Shown here: piece after piece, positions 9,856 to 18,773 of the stretch | Position numbering within the stretch: position 1 is the stretch's first letter | How the letters are laid out: each line of letters opens with the position of its first letter | From: Paenacidovorax monticola | GTDB taxonomy: Bacteria > Pseudomonadota > Gammaproteobacteria > Burkholderiales > Burkholderiaceae_C | Direction: 5' to 3' | Length of the DNA: 64,000 nucleotides | Assembly (NCBI RefSeq): GCF_014489595.1 | Contig: NZ_CP060790.1 | Location: 3,782,001-3,846,000, forward strand | Made by a program: the position numbers and the translations under genes | Notes under the pieces: model-generated | What the model was told of the DNA's origin: nothing | The model's database searches: none | Seen by the model: the letters and a program-made list of their open reading frames with translations, nothing else

Positions 9856-11586
9856 TCAGCGCCGGGGGCGCAGCATGCCCTCCACGATCAGCCACTGCGC
9901 CACGTAGTAGGTGGCCAGCACCCAGAGCTGCGCGAGCGGCAGCGGCTGCACGAAGCGGCTGGTGGCCAGCAGCGCATCACTGAGCATGAAAAAGCCCGTA
10001 CCCACGGCCACCTGCAGCGCGGCAGGCTCCCGCAGTACCGAGGTACGGCCCCAGGCCTGCGCGGCCATGAGCGCGATCACGAGCACATAGGCCGCCACCG
10101 GGCCGCGCAGCGCGGCGGGCAGCCCGCCTTGCCACAGAAAGGTGTACATGGCGCCGCCAATGGCCAGCGTGGCCAGCAGCGCGCCGCGGCGGGCGAACCA
10201 GGGCTGGCCGCGCCGGAACAGCGCGATGTAGGCCAGGTGCGCCAGCAGAAAGGCCACCAGGCCGGGAATGAACCAGTCCTCGAACATGAGAAAGGCATCG
10301 CCCGCGAGCGAGCACGCCAGCGCGGCCAGCAGCCAGGCGCGATCTTTTGCATCAGAAAGCCCGGAGGCGACTTGAGGGCGGGCGCTGGCAGCTACCCAAA
10401 CGATAGCAATCGCCATCGTCAGCGGCTTGAACAGCCAGTGCCACTGCGTGAACCCCAGCGCGCTGGTGGCCGTAGCCAGCGCCGCTGACTCGACCATGAG
10501 TGCCGCCAGCAGGCCGATGCGCCCCTGCATCGCCGCGCCCAGGGCCCACTGGCAGGCCAGCAGCACGGCGAACCAGATGGCATTGGTGGCCAGCGGCGCG
10601 CTGTCCGCCTGCCACAGAAAGGCCGACACCCCCGCGATCAGCAGCGCGAAATGCACCCCGGCGAACCACCGCAGCACGGGCGCCATGGGGGGATCGAACA
10701 GCGGCATCTGCGCGATGTCGAACGCGGGCTTGGGAAAGCGCTCGGCCACGTCGGCCGGGCGCCATCCGGGGGGCTTGAGCCACACGCGCAGCTTGTCGGC
10801 CCAGCGCCGGGCATGCCAGCTGTCGTGCGCCAGGCCCGCATAGACCTGGGCGTTGGCCCACAGCGGGTCCCAGCTGTTCAGCAGCCCGCGCGTGCCGTAC
10901 ACGCAGCGTTCGCGCGCATCCTCGTCCTCGAAGGTGCCGAAGAGGCGGTCCCACACGATGAGGATGCCGCCGTAGTTCTTGTCGAGGTAGCAGTCGTTCA
11001 CCGCATGGTGCACACGGTGGTTGCTGGGGCTGCAGAACCAGCGGTCGAACCAGCCCAGGCGCCCCACCTGCTCGGTGTGCACCCAGAACTGGTAGAGCAG
11101 GTCGATCAGCCCCACCACCACGAACACGAGCGGCGGCACGCCCGCGAGCGCCATGGGCACGTAGAACAGCCAGCTCAGCAGCGCGTACGAACTGGGCTGG
11201 CGCAGCGCGGTGGAGAGGTTGTAGTCCTGGCTCTGGTGGTGCACCACATGCGCAGCCCACAGCACGCCCACCTCATGGCCCAGGCGGTGGTTCCAGTAGT
11301 AGCAGAAGTCGTAGGCCAGCAGCGCCAGCAGCCAGCCCGCCGGGCTGGTCCAGAACGCATCGTTGCGCCACAGCGCGGCGTGCTCGAACAGCAGCGTGTA
11401 AAGGCCGATGCGCAACAGCGCGGTGAACACGGCGCTGGTCTGGCTCAGCATGCCCAGGCTGATGCTGCTCACGGCATCGGCCAGGCGGTAGGTGTTGCGC
11501 CCGCGCGCCCATCCCACGGCAAATTCCAGCGCGATGAGCAGCAGGAAGACGGGGGTGGCGAGGACGATGATCTGGCTGGGGCTCAT
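9856..11586 (-). CDS. Fatty acid hydroxylase/AGMO-like domain fused to YhhN (lysoplasmalogenase-like) domain
   Basis: This 576-residue polytopic membrane protein has two recognisable halves. Residues about 1-300 form a sterol desaturase/fatty acid hydroxylase domain with the di-iron histidine clusters HRLGH (near 99), HVVHH (near 113) and NHRVHHA (near 187), resembling alkylglycerol monooxygenase. Residues about 370-576 form a YhhN/TMEM86 domain with KPLTMAIAI, SLAGDAFLM and a C-terminal ATYYVAQWLI helix. AGMO cleaves alkyl ether lipids and TMEM86-type proteins cleave vinyl ether lysoplasmalogens, so the fusion suggests ether-lipid turnover. That pathway is inferred. An interspersed repeat is embedded in frame in the YhhN half. 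Confidence 0.85.
   Translation of the reverse strand: MSPSQIIVLATPVFLLLIALEFAVGWARGRNTYRLADAVSSISLGMLSQTSAVFTALLRIGLYTLLFEHAALWRNDAFWTSPAGWLLALLAYDFCYYWNHRLGHEVGVLWAAHVVHHQSQDYNLSTALRQPSSYALLSWLFYVPMALAGVPPLVFVVVGLIDLLYQFWVHTEQVGRLGWFDRWFCSPSNHRVHHAVNDCYLDKNYGGILIVWDRLFGTFEDEDARERCVYGTRGLLNSWDPLWANAQVYAGLAHDSWHARRWADKLRVWLKPPGWRPADVAERFPKPAFDIAQMPLFDPPMAPVLRWFAGVHFALLIAGVSAFLWQADSAPLATNAIWFAVLLACQWALGAAMQGRIGLLAALMVESAALATATSALGFTQWHWLFKPLTMAIAIVWVAASARPQVASGLSDAKDRAWLLAALACSLAGDAFLMFEDWFIPGLVAFLLAHLAYIALFRRGQPWFARRGALLATLAIGGAMYTFLWQGGLPAALRGPVAAYVLVIALMAAQAWGRTSVLREPAALQVAVGTGFFMLSDALLATSRFVQPLPLAQLWVLATYYVAQWLIVEGMLRPRR
10350..10410 (-). repeat. Interspersed ~60 bp repeat, in-frame intragenic copy in the YhhN domain
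   Basis: Read on the minus strand, this segment starts TTGCTATC and continues with GTAGCTGCCAGCGC, matching the core TTGCTATC-N(6-8)-AGCTGCTGGCGC seen at 17369, 28179 and 59691. It encodes a loop between two membrane helices of the YhhN domain and keeps the frame open. Repeats of this kind are scattered through Comamonadaceae genomes, as I recall. The alignment is by eye, and the 3' half is diverged. Confidence 0.5.
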
Positions 11587-11682
11587 GCGCCCGATTGTGG
11601 GCCTGCCCCTATGGGGAGCGGGTGCAGGCGAACCCCTAGCCTTGCGGCCTTTAGAGTGCCCTGCCTACCAGGCTCTTGTTGT

Positions 11683-12852
11683 CTATGTGAGCGCCCCGCG
11701 CGCATCCACGCGGATGATGCGCTCCACCACGCCGTGCGCGAGGCCGCCGCGCACGCCGATCATGTGGTCGTAGAGGTTCACCGTGGGGTCGCAGTGGCCG
11801 GGCACGAGCCACAGCATGCGGCCCAGTGCGGGCAGGCGGGCCTTGGGGCCGTCGGGGTGGAGGATGCCGTGCTCGTCGCCGCCATTGGCGTAGCGCAGCG
11901 CGCGCTCGGGGGGCAGGCCGTGGACCAGGGGCAGGCCCGAGTCGATGGCGTGGCTCTTGTGGCCCGCGTCGCAGACCGCGTGGGTGGCACGGGCCGAGAT
12001 GACCTGGGTCTTGACGAACAGCGCGTGCTCGAACGCGGGCTGGGCGGGGTCGCGCTCGTTGCGCGCGTAGTCGGCGTCCATGAACAGGAAGGAGCCGGCC
12101 TGCAGTTCGCCGTACACGCCGCTCGCGGCCTCGTGCACCAGGGTGCCCGTGCCGGAGCCCGTGACCAGGGGCACGGGCAGGCCCGCCGCTTCGATGAGGG
12201 CGCGGGTGTGGGCGGCGCTGCGCACCACCTCGGCGATGGCGTCGCGCCGCTCGGCGGCGCCGCGCAGGTGCTGGGCGCGGCCGTGGTAGGCCTGCAGGCC
12301 CGCGAAGCGCAGGCGCGCGTGGCGGGCCACGGCGTGGGCCAGCACCACGGCCTCGGGGCCGGGGGGCACGCCGCAGCGGCCCTGGCCCACGTCGATCTCC
12401 ACGAACACGTCGATGCCTGCGTCGCTGCCCGCCACGGCCATGGCCTCGGCCAGGCGGGCGATGCCTTCCTCGCTGTCCACGGCCAGGGCCAGGCGCCCGC
12501 CGCGCGCCGCGAGCTGGGCCGCCAGGCGTGCCACACGCAGCAGCTTGGTGGCGGCCAGCACCTCGTTGCTGATGTAGAGGTTGACGACGCCGCCGGCGGC
12601 CAGCGCTTCGGCTTCGGCCACCTTTTGCACGCAGTGGCCGCGCGCGCCGGCTTTCTCCAGTTGCAGGGCGATCTCGGCGCTCTTGTGCAGCTTGGCGTGG
12701 GGGCGCCAGCGCACCTGGTGCTTGCGCGCGAAGTCGGCCATGCGCGCGATGTTGCGCTCCATGGCGTCCAGGTCGATGACGAGCGACGGGGTGTCGATGA
12801 GGTCGACCCGCTGGCCGATGCAGCCCTGCGGGGCCTCAGGTGAAGATTTCAT
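11683..12852 (-). CDS. D-threonine aldolase / DSD1-family PLP enzyme
   Basis: This 389-residue fold-type III PLP enzyme belongs to the family of D-threonine aldolase, D-serine dehydratase and 3-hydroxy-D-aspartate aldolase. The PLP lysine sits in RWRPHAKLHKS, and the metal-site His and Cys near the C terminus are in PGHCDPTVNLYD. It probably cleaves or dehydrates D-beta-hydroxy amino acids using a divalent metal. Its first codons overlap the 3' end of the upstream histidine phosphatase gene by 17 bp on the same strand, implying translational coupling. Substrate choice among the family members cannot be settled from sequence. Confidence 0.87.
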   Translation of the reverse strand: MKSSPEAPQGCIGQRVDLIDTPSLVIDLDAMERNIARMADFARKHQVRWRPHAKLHKSAEIALQLEKAGARGHCVQKVAEAEALAAGGVVNLYISNEVLAATKLLRVARLAAQLAARGGRLALAVDSEEGIARLAEAMAVAGSDAGIDVFVEIDVGQGRCGVPPGPEAVVLAHAVARHARLRFAGLQAYHGRAQHLRGAAERRDAIAEVVRSAAHTRALIEAAGLPVPLVTGSGTGTLVHEAASGVYGELQAGSFLFMDADYARNERDPAQPAFEHALFVKTQVISARATHAVCDAGHKSHAIDSGLPLVHGLPPERALRYANGGDEHGILHPDGPKARLPALGRMLWLVPGHCDPTVNLYDHMIGVRGGLAHGVVERIIRVDARGALT

Positions 12853-13474
12853 CGCGGCTGGCGTTGTCCAGGTGCTGGGTGTCGGCCCAGCCCACGAGGG
12901 TCAGGCCGCCTTCGGTCCAGAGCAGGCGGTTGATGGCGGCGTTGGTGAGCTGCCAGGTGCGCGGCGCCTGGATCTCCTGGCCGGTGGCGGCTCGGTACAG
13001 CACGTCGAGCACGCCGCCATGGGCCACCAGCAGGACCTGCCCGCCCGGGTGCTGCGCCGCCAGGCGGTGCGCGGTGCGCGTGACGCGCTCGCGCAGCGTG
13101 ACGAGCGATTCGCCGCCTTCGGGCGCATAGTCGGGGTCGCGCTGGCGCCAGCGGCGGGCCTGCTCGGGCAGCTCGGCCTCGATCTCGGCGAAGGTGCGGC
13201 CCTGGAAGTGGCCGAAGCTGCGCTCGCGCAGGCCGGTGTCGGTGGCCAGCGGCGCTCCGGTAGCATCGGCCACGGCCTGCGCGGTGCTGAGGGCGCGCAG
13301 CAGGTCGCTGGTGTAGATGGCGGTGATGGGCTCGTCGGCCAGGGCGCGTGCGAGCTGGCGTGCCTGCCAGAGGCCGGTGTCGTTGAGCGGGATGTCCAGG
13401 TGGCCCTGGATGCGGGTGTCTACGTTCCAGGCGGTCTCGCCATGGCGCACGGCGATGATGCGGGTGGCTTGCAT
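12836..13474 (-). CDS. Histidine phosphatase (phosphoglycerate mutase-like) family protein
   Basis: This 212-residue cytoplasmic phosphatase carries the catalytic RHGETAWN near the N terminus and the second-histidine motif LLVAHGGVLDVL near residue 155. It also has NDTGLWQARQLA and TSDLLRALSTAQA, as in cofactor-independent GpmB/CobC-like enzymes. The start at MQATRIIAVRHGE was chosen because it places the active-site histidine at the usual distance, and upstream residues are unrelated. Many such proteins are broad phosphatases (nucleotides, sugar phosphates or alpha-ribazole phosphate). No cobalamin genes are nearby, so the substrate remains open. Confidence 0.9.
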   Translation of the reverse strand: MQATRIIAVRHGETAWNVDTRIQGHLDIPLNDTGLWQARQLARALADEPITAIYTSDLLRALSTAQAVADATGAPLATDTGLRERSFGHFQGRTFAEIEAELPEQARRWRQRDPDYAPEGGESLVTLRERVTRTAHRLAAQHPGGQVLLVAHGGVLDVLYRAATGQEIQAPRTWQLTNAAINRLLWTEGGLTLVGWADTQHLDNASRDEIFT

Positions 13475-13557
13475 CCGCCACATTTTAGGAGCCGCGCGCG
13501 GCCCGCCGGTGGCGCGCCGCATGCCTGCGGCGGGCGCGCAACAGCGGCGGCCGGGCC

Positions 13558-14166
13558 CTACCGCACGGGGATTTCAGTGCGGATCTGGCGTGCGCCCGAG
13601 GGCGGGTGCGGAAAGCCTGTGAGCGCGGCGTCGAACAGCACGCCGAAGATCAGCGCGTCGTTGCTCCACACCTCCTCGTGCGAGGCGGAGGTCTCGTAGA
13701 CGATCTTCTGGGTGTCCGCGTCGCGCATCACGATGTTCACGGCGCGATAGAGCAGGGTGGGCGGGCGGTCCATCATCCAGCTGCCGCCCATGCCCCAGCC
13801 CCAGCGGCCGCCATAGCCCACGCCCCAGCCCCAGGCGGGGCCCCAGCCGCGGCCATAGGGCCAGTATTCGGGGCTGGTGTAGCGCGCCTGGGCGCCGATC
13901 TGCACCACGAGGCGCCCGTTCTTGTCGTCGCGCTGCAGGCCCACCTTCTGCAGGGCCGCCTGGGCTTGGGCCTCGACGCTGGAGAACTGGGCGGCCTGCG
14001 CCTGTTGCGAGGGCAGCAGTTCGAGCCGGTAGGTGGGCGGCGTGGGCAGGGCGCCGAGCGTGGAATAGCTCTGCACGGCGCTGTCCACCGCGCGGGTGGA
14101 GGCGCAGCCGGCCAGCACGGTGGCGGCCAGGGCAAGGAAGAGGGCGTTGAGCCAGCGCGAGGTCAT
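13558..14166 (-). CDS. DUF4136-like lipoprotein
   Basis: This predicted outer-membrane lipoprotein has 202 residues, a signal peptide and a lipobox LAGC at residues 17-20. After a short Ser/Thr-rich segment it has the TYRLELLPSQQ strand and a central low-complexity stretch of Trp, Gly and Tyr (roughly residues 105-130) typical of DUF4136 proteins. The C-terminal part YRAVNIVMRDADTQKIVYET fits the family's repeated beta structure. Function is unknown; the family is associated with the envelope. It lies 68 bp downstream of ttcA on the same strand and may be co-transcribed. Confidence 0.82.
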   Translation of the reverse strand: MTSRWLNALFLALAATVLAGCASTRAVDSAVQSYSTLGALPTPPTYRLELLPSQQAQAAQFSSVEAQAQAALQKVGLQRDDKNGRLVVQIGAQARYTSPEYWPYGRGWGPAWGWGVGYGGRWGWGMGGSWMMDRPPTLLYRAVNIVMRDADTQKIVYETSASHEEVWSNDALIFGVLFDAALTGFPHPPSGARQIRTEIPVR

Positions 14167-14234
14167 GGTGAACTCCTGAAATGTTGTGTGGTCACGATGC
14201 CGGGCGGGCGCTGGCTGGGGGACAGGGTGGCGCG

Positions 14235-15193
14235 TCAGGACAGTTGCACCACCTGCATGCCCGGCAGGGTGGGCGCGGTGGGGAATTCCTCGCGGTCGAA
14301 CGCCTTGTCGCCGTCTTCGCTGGCTATGCCCGTGGCCTTGAGATTCTGGAAATCGTGCAGCGTTCCGTCGAGCAGGTGCGAGGGCACCACGTTCTGCATG
14401 GCGTGGAACATGTTGTCCACACGGCCGGGGAACTTCTTGTCCCACTCGCGCAGCATCTCGCCCACCTGCTTGCGCTGCAGGTTCTCCTGGCTGCCGCAGA
14501 GGTTGCAGGGGATGATGGGGAAGTCTTGCTGCTGCGCCCAGCGCGTGGTGTCCTTCTCGTTCACGTAGGCCAGGGGGCGGATCACGACGTGGCGGCCGTC
14601 ATCGCTGACCAGCTTGGGGGCATGGCCTTCATCTTGCCGCCGAAGAACATGTTGAGCAGCAGCGTCTGCACGATGTCGTCGCGGTGGTGGCCCAGCGCGA
14701 TCTTGGTGCAGCCCAGCTCGTCGGCCACGCGGTAGAGGATGCCGCGGCGCAGGCGCGAGCACAGGCCGCAGGTGGTCTTGCCCTCGGGCACCACGCGCTT
14801 GACGATGCTGTAGGTGTCCTGGTTCTCGATGTGGAACGGTACGCCGGTCCGGGCCAGGTACTCGGGCAGGACATGCTCGGGAAAGCCGGGCTGCTTCTGG
14901 TCCAGGTTCACGGCCACCAGATCGAAGTGGATGGGGGCGCGCTTTTGCAGCTTGATGAGGATGTCGAGCAGGGTGTAGCTGTCCTTGCCGCCCGACATGC
15001 AGACCATGACCTTGTCGCCCTCCTCGATCATGTTGTAGTCCACGATCGCGCGGCCGACCTCGCGGCACAGGCGCTTTTCCAGCTTGTGGGCTTCGCGCTC
15101 GATCTTCATCGCGGCGCTCGGGGTAGGGGTGGGGGAGGGGGCTTCGTCGGCGCCCCAGGCGCCGTTCATGACTGCACTCATGGTGTTCACCAT
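14235..15193 (-). CDS. ttcA: tRNA 2-thiocytidine-32 biosynthesis protein TtcA (frameshifted in this assembly)
   Basis: TtcA is an Fe-S-dependent PP-loop ATPase that thiolates cytidine 32 of certain tRNAs. The corrected 319-residue product shows the PP-loop [12 protein letters not shown], the Fe-S cysteines in [12 protein letters not shown], and the conserved [12 protein letters not shown]. The frame is lost at the G run 14616-14620: one more base converts AMPPSW into [12 protein letters not shown] and joins the halves. It starts inside the last codons of folB (7 bp overlap), so both are probably one transcription unit. I treat the break as an assembly error. Confidence 0.9.
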
Positions 15194-15570
15194 TGTCCGG
15201 TTTCGACGCGAATGGCTACTTCGCAGTCGTCAAAGATTTCCAGTTTTGCGATTTTGACGCGCACGCCCAGCACGCCGGGCAGTTGCATGAGCCGGTTGGC
15301 CAGCTTGCCGATCAGGCTTTCGAGCAGGTTCACGTGCTCGGAGCGGCACTCGTCGATGATGATCTGGCGCACCTTGCGGTAGTCCAGCACATGCAGGATG
15401 TCGTCGTCGCGCGGCGCCAGGGGCTGGGTGCCCAGGTTCAGTTCGGCGTCTACCTGGATGGGCTGGGGCGCGGTTTTCTCGTGCGAGAGGATGCCCAGGT
15501 TGGCGTCGAAGCGCAAACCCGTGAGCGTCAGGATCTGGGTGCCGGCGGCGTTGTACATGGTGTCTTTCAT
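15187..15570 (-). CDS. folB: Dihydroneopterin aldolase
   Basis: FolB converts 7,8-dihydroneopterin to 6-hydroxymethyl-dihydropterin in folate synthesis. The 127-residue product carries the family blocks [16 protein letters not shown] (with the N-terminal Glu of the active site), the central DVLDYRKV-like stretch [12 protein letters not shown], the catalytic-region [11 protein letters not shown], and the C-terminal [11 protein letters not shown] containing the general-base Lys. It follows the pteridine reductase-like SDR gene by 12 bp and overlaps ttcA. An alternative start at the internal Met of MYNAAG is possible; the first Met was kept for length. Confidence 0.92.
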   Translation of the reverse strand: MKDTMYNAAGTQILTLTGLRFDANLGILSHEKTAPQPIQVDAELNLGTQPLAPRDDDILHVLDYRKVRQIIIDECRSEHVNLLESLIGKLANRLMQLPGVLGVRVKIAKLEIFDDCEVAIRVETGQW

Positions 15571-15582
15571 GAGAGCGTGTGC

Positions 15583-16368
15583 TCACATCATGGAAAAGTC
15601 GCGGTCGAAGCGCTGGAGGTGCTGGCCGCCGTCCACCAGCAGCGTGGTGCCCGTGATGGAGCGGTTTTCCAGCGCGAAACGCACCGTGGCCGCCACGTCT
15701 TCGGGCGTGGACGAGCGCCCCAGCGGCGACAGCGCGTGCAGCGCCTGGAAGCGCTCCTCGCTCAGCAGGTGGCTCGTCATCGTGAGCCCGGGCGCCACGC
15801 CCACCACGCGCACGCGCGGTGCCAGGGCCAGCGCCAGCATGGTGCCGGCGGCTTCCAGCGCGGCCTTGGAGAGCGTGTAGCTCATGAAGTCGGGGTTCTG
15901 GTTCCAGAGCTTCTGGTCCAGCAGGTTGACCACGGCGCCCTGTGCGTCGGCCTCGCCCGCCCCGGCTCGCTGCACGATGTGCTGGTGCAGGGCCTGGGCC
16001 AGCAGCACGGGCGCGCCGGCGTTGCTGCGCAGGTGGCGCTCCAGCAGTGCGTAGCCGAAGCTGGCCGCGTCGTCGTGCTCGAACAGCGAGGCGTTGTTGA
16101 CCACGGCGTCCACGGCGCCGAAACGCCCGGCCACGCGCGGCAGCAGGGCATGCACCTGGGACTCGTCGGCGAAGTCGGCATCGAAAGCGTCGCTGTCGCC
16201 CGACAGGCGGGCGCAGTCAGCGGCTGTCTGGAGCGCGTCTTCACGCGACCCGCGGTAATGCACGGCAACCCGCCAGCCCGCCGCGGCCAGCGCGAGCGCG
16301 ATGTCGCGGCCCAGGCGCCGGGCGGCGCCGGTGACCAGGACGGTGCGCGGACGGGAGTTGGTGTTCAT
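15583..16368 (-). CDS. SDR oxidoreductase, probable pteridine reductase (FolM-like)
   Basis: This 261-residue short-chain dehydrogenase has TGAARRLGRDIA, where the Arg-rich turn after TGAA marks NADPH-preferring pteridine reductases. It also has NNASLF and the catalytic Y-x3-K in MSYTLSKAALE. Position directly upstream of folB, with 12 bp between, supports a role in reducing dihydrobiopterin, dihydromonapterin or folate. That role is inferred from context; the SDR fold is certain. The start at MNTNSRPRTVLVTG places the glycine motif at the normal position, and a longer in-frame extension upstream looks non-coding. Confidence 0.88.
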   Translation of the reverse strand: MNTNSRPRTVLVTGAARRLGRDIALALAAAGWRVAVHYRGSREDALQTAADCARLSGDSDAFDADFADESQVHALLPRVAGRFGAVDAVVNNASLFEHDDAASFGYALLERHLRSNAGAPVLLAQALHQHIVQRAGAGEADAQGAVVNLLDQKLWNQNPDFMSYTLSKAALEAAGTMLALALAPRVRVVGVAPGLTMTSHLLSEERFQALHALSPLGRSSTPEDVAATVRFALENRSITGTTLLVDGGQHLQRFDRDFSMM

Positions 16369-16435
16369 GCGGTGGTGTCGGGGTGGTTCGGGCCCCGCGC
16401 GGCCGGCGCGGGGCGGTTCGGGGACAATCGGGGCC

Positions 16436-17533
16436 GTGACGACCGCCGAACCTGAAATTTTAACGACCACCCTCCAAACCCGCATCGCCCAGGCCATTGG
16501 CCAGGCCGGCGGCTGGATCGGCTTCGACCGGTTCATGGCCCTGGCGCTGTACGAGCCGGGGCTGGGCTACTACGCCAACACGCGCCCCAAGTTCGGCGCC
16601 ATGCCGCAGGGCGGCAGCGACTTCGTGACGGCGCCCGAGCTGTCGCCCGTGTTCGGCCAGGTGCTGGCCGCCCAGGTGGCCGAGGCGCTGGAGCGCACGG
16701 GCACGCGCGAGGTCTGGGAGTTCGGCGCCGGCACAGGAGCGCTCGCGCAGCAGCTGCTGGACTCGCTGGGGGACCGCGTCGAGCGCTACACCATCGTCGA
16801 CCTGTCGGGCAGCCTGCGCGCGCGCCAGCAGGAACGCCTGGCCGCGCACGCGCACCGGCTGCGCTGGCTGGATGCGCTGCCCGAGCGCTTCGAGGGCGTG
16901 GTTGTGGGCAACGAGGTGCTCGACGCCATGCCCGTGCAACTGCTGGCCCGCGTGGGAGGCGTCTGGCACGAGCGCGGCGTGGCCTGGACCGGCACGGCCT
17001 TCGCCTGGGCCGACCGGCCGACCGCCCTGCGCCCCCCCGTGGAAATCGAGGGGCCGCACGACTACCTGACCGAGATCCATGCCCAGGGCGAGGCCTTCGT
17101 CCGCACGCTGGGCGACCGGCTCGCGCGCGGCGCGGCGCTGCTCATCGACTACGGCTTCGGCGAATCCGAGTACTACCACCCGCAGCGCCACATGGGCACG
17201 GTGATGTGCCACCGGGCTCACCAGGCCGATGACAACCCGCTCGCGGACGTGGGCCTCAAGGACATCACCGCCCACGTGAACTTCACGGCCATGGCCCTGG
17301 CCGCGCAGGAGGCGGGCTTCGAGGTGCTGGGCTACACCACGCAGGCGCATTTCCTCATCAATGGCGATTTGCTATCAAAATTGGAGCTTCTGCCGCAGAT
17401 GGAGCGGGCGCAGGCGGCCAAATTGATGATGGAGCACGAAATGGGCGAACTGTTCAAGGTGCTGATGCTCGCCAAGGGCGAGCCCTGGGCGGCACGGGGC
17501 TTCGCGCGCGGGGACCGCACGCACCGGCTCTGA
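16436..17533 (+). CDS. SAM-dependent methyltransferase, MidA/NDUFAF7-like (COG1565)
   Basis: This 365-residue cytoplasmic methyltransferase is related to NDUFAF7/MidA, which methylates an arginine of a complex I subunit in eukaryotes; the bacterial target is unproven. Typical blocks are present: LYEPGLGYYAN, GSDFVTAPELSPVFG, the SAM-binding EFGAGTGALA, GNEVLDAMPV, and IDYGFGESEYYHPQR. It is transcribed divergently from the pteridine reductase gene. No ATG fits, so I chose the GTG that begins VTTAEPEI, 68 bp from the SDR start. The segment before the C terminus is encoded by an interspersed repeat copy. Confidence 0.85.
   Translation: MTTAEPEILTTTLQTRIAQAIGQAGGWIGFDRFMALALYEPGLGYYANTRPKFGAMPQGGSDFVTAPELSPVFGQVLAAQVAEALERTGTREVWEFGAGTGALAQQLLDSLGDRVERYTIVDLSGSLRARQQERLAAHAHRLRWLDALPERFEGVVVGNEVLDAMPVQLLARVGGVWHERGVAWTGTAFAWADRPTALRPPVEIEGPHDYLTEIHAQGEAFVRTLGDRLARGAALLIDYGFGESEYYHPQRHMGTVMCHRAHQADDNPLADVGLKDITAHVNFTAMALAAQEAGFEVLGYTTQAHFLINGDLLSKLELLPQMERAQAAKLMMEHEMGELFKVLMLAKGEPWAARGFARGDRTHRL
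17369..17428 (+). repeat. Interspersed ~60 bp repeat, in-frame intragenic copy in the methyltransferase
   Basis: The sequence begins TTGCTATCAAAATTGGAGCT and continues with a GGCGC-rich part ending AAATTGATG, similar to the copies at 10350, 28123 and 59691. It encodes residues GDLLSKLELL and onward in the C-terminal part of the methyltransferase and does not disturb the frame. Base composition here is AT-richer than the flanks. Identification is by eye from the shared TTGCTAT and AGCTNCTG cores. Confidence 0.5.
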
Positions 17534-17550
17534 GGCGCCTGCTGCCACCC

Positions 17551-17745
17551 ATGATCCGCTGGCTCCTCGTCATCTTGCTCGCGCTGGTGCTGGTCAGCGG
17601 CTTCTCGGCGCTGCTGCAGCGCCTGGGGCTGGGCCGGCTGCCGGGGGACTTCCGCTTCCGCCTGTTCGGGCGCGAGTGGTTCATCCCGCTGGCCAGTTCC
17701 GTGGTGCTGAGCTGCATCGCCGGCCTGCTGGCCCGCTGGCTCTGA
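17551..17745 (+). CDS. DUF2905 family small membrane protein
   Basis: This 64-residue protein has two hydrophobic helices (residues about 3-20 and 44-62) separated by a loop with GRLPGDFRFRLFG and the characteristic FIPLASS. That layout matches DUF2905, a small inner-membrane family of unknown function. The gene starts 17 bp after the methyltransferase stop and is probably co-transcribed. It is short but has a clear coding pattern and a family-like loop, so I consider it real. Confidence 0.85.
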   Translation: MIRWLLVILLALVLVSGFSALLQRLGLGRLPGDFRFRLFGREWFIPLASSVVLSCIAGLLARWL

Positions 17746-17814
17746 GGAGCGCGCGGGCCCCACGCGGCCTGCTCCTACACCGCGCCGCGCCATTCCCATG
17801 CACCATGGGGCGCG

Positions 17815-18773
17815 ATGAAGGCATGCGTTGACATCGGAGGCACCAAGGTTGCCGTGGGGCTTGCGCCCCCGGCACGGGCCCGCGTGCGCTGCAGGCCCGC
17901 CGTGCCGAGCCCACGGCCAAGACCGGCCCGCCCGGGGCCCTGGCCGCACAGGTGCTGCGCATGCTCGATGCGGCCTGTGCCGAGGCGGGCGTGGCCCGCG
18001 CGGACCTGCGCGCCGTAGGCGTGGCCGCTTGCGGTCCCTTCGCGCTGCAGGGCGGCGCGGTCGAACTCGTCACGCCCAACATCTGCGGCGGACTTGCCGA
18101 GCCCGGAACCGGCCCGGCGAACCACTGGACCAGCGCGCCGCTGCAGGCGCCGCTGGCCGAGGCCCTGGGGCCCGGCGTGGTGCTGGCCGTGGAGAACGAT
18201 GCCGTGGCCGCGCTGCGCGCCGAGCGGCTGTGGGGCGCGCTGCGGGGCGTGCGCAACGCGGCCTATGTGACCTGGAGCACGGGCATCGGCGTCGGCCTGT
18301 GCGTGGACGGGCATGTGCTGCGCGGCAAGGCCGGCAATGCGGGCCATGCGGGGCACAGCTTCGCGTCCGACGGCCCCGCCTGGGCGCTGTGCGGCTGCGG
18401 CAACCAGGGCGATGTCGAGTCCCTCGCCGCGGGCGGTTCGATGCAGCGCCTGCATGGCCGTGATGCGGGCGCGCTCATCGAGGCCGCGCAGGCGGGCGAT
18501 CCTGTGGCGCGCGCGGCCGTGGCGCAGGCCTGCCGCGTGCTGGGCCGCATGCTCTACAACCTCGTCGTGGCGCTGGACCTGGAGCGCATCAGCCTGGGGG
18601 GCGCCGTGCTGCTGCACCACGCGCCGTACCTGCTGCCGCAGCTGCGCTCTGAGGTCGAGGGCCGCTTGCCGGCGCTCACGCGGGGCGTGGGCATCGTGCC
18701 CGCGGGGCTGGGGCTGGCCGTGGGCGACTATGCGCCGCTCGCGCTCGTGGAGGCGCTGGCCGGCTCGCACTGA
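17815..18773 (+). CDS. ROK family sugar kinase (frameshifted in this assembly)
   Basis: This 319-residue ROK-type kinase (glucokinase, fructokinase or N-acetylmannosamine kinase class) begins MKACVDIGGTKVAVGL with the phosphate-binding motif. It continues with VENDAVAALRAE and GIGVGLCVDG. The usual zinc motif C-x-C-G-x2-G-C is CGCGNQGDVE here, so the third cysteine is replaced by Asp, which may weaken zinc binding. The frame breaks at the C run 17866-17870: one more C restores the reading through ALQARRAEPTAKTG. Its 3' end overlaps the convergent otsA by 46 bp. The sugar substrate is unknown. Confidence 0.83.
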
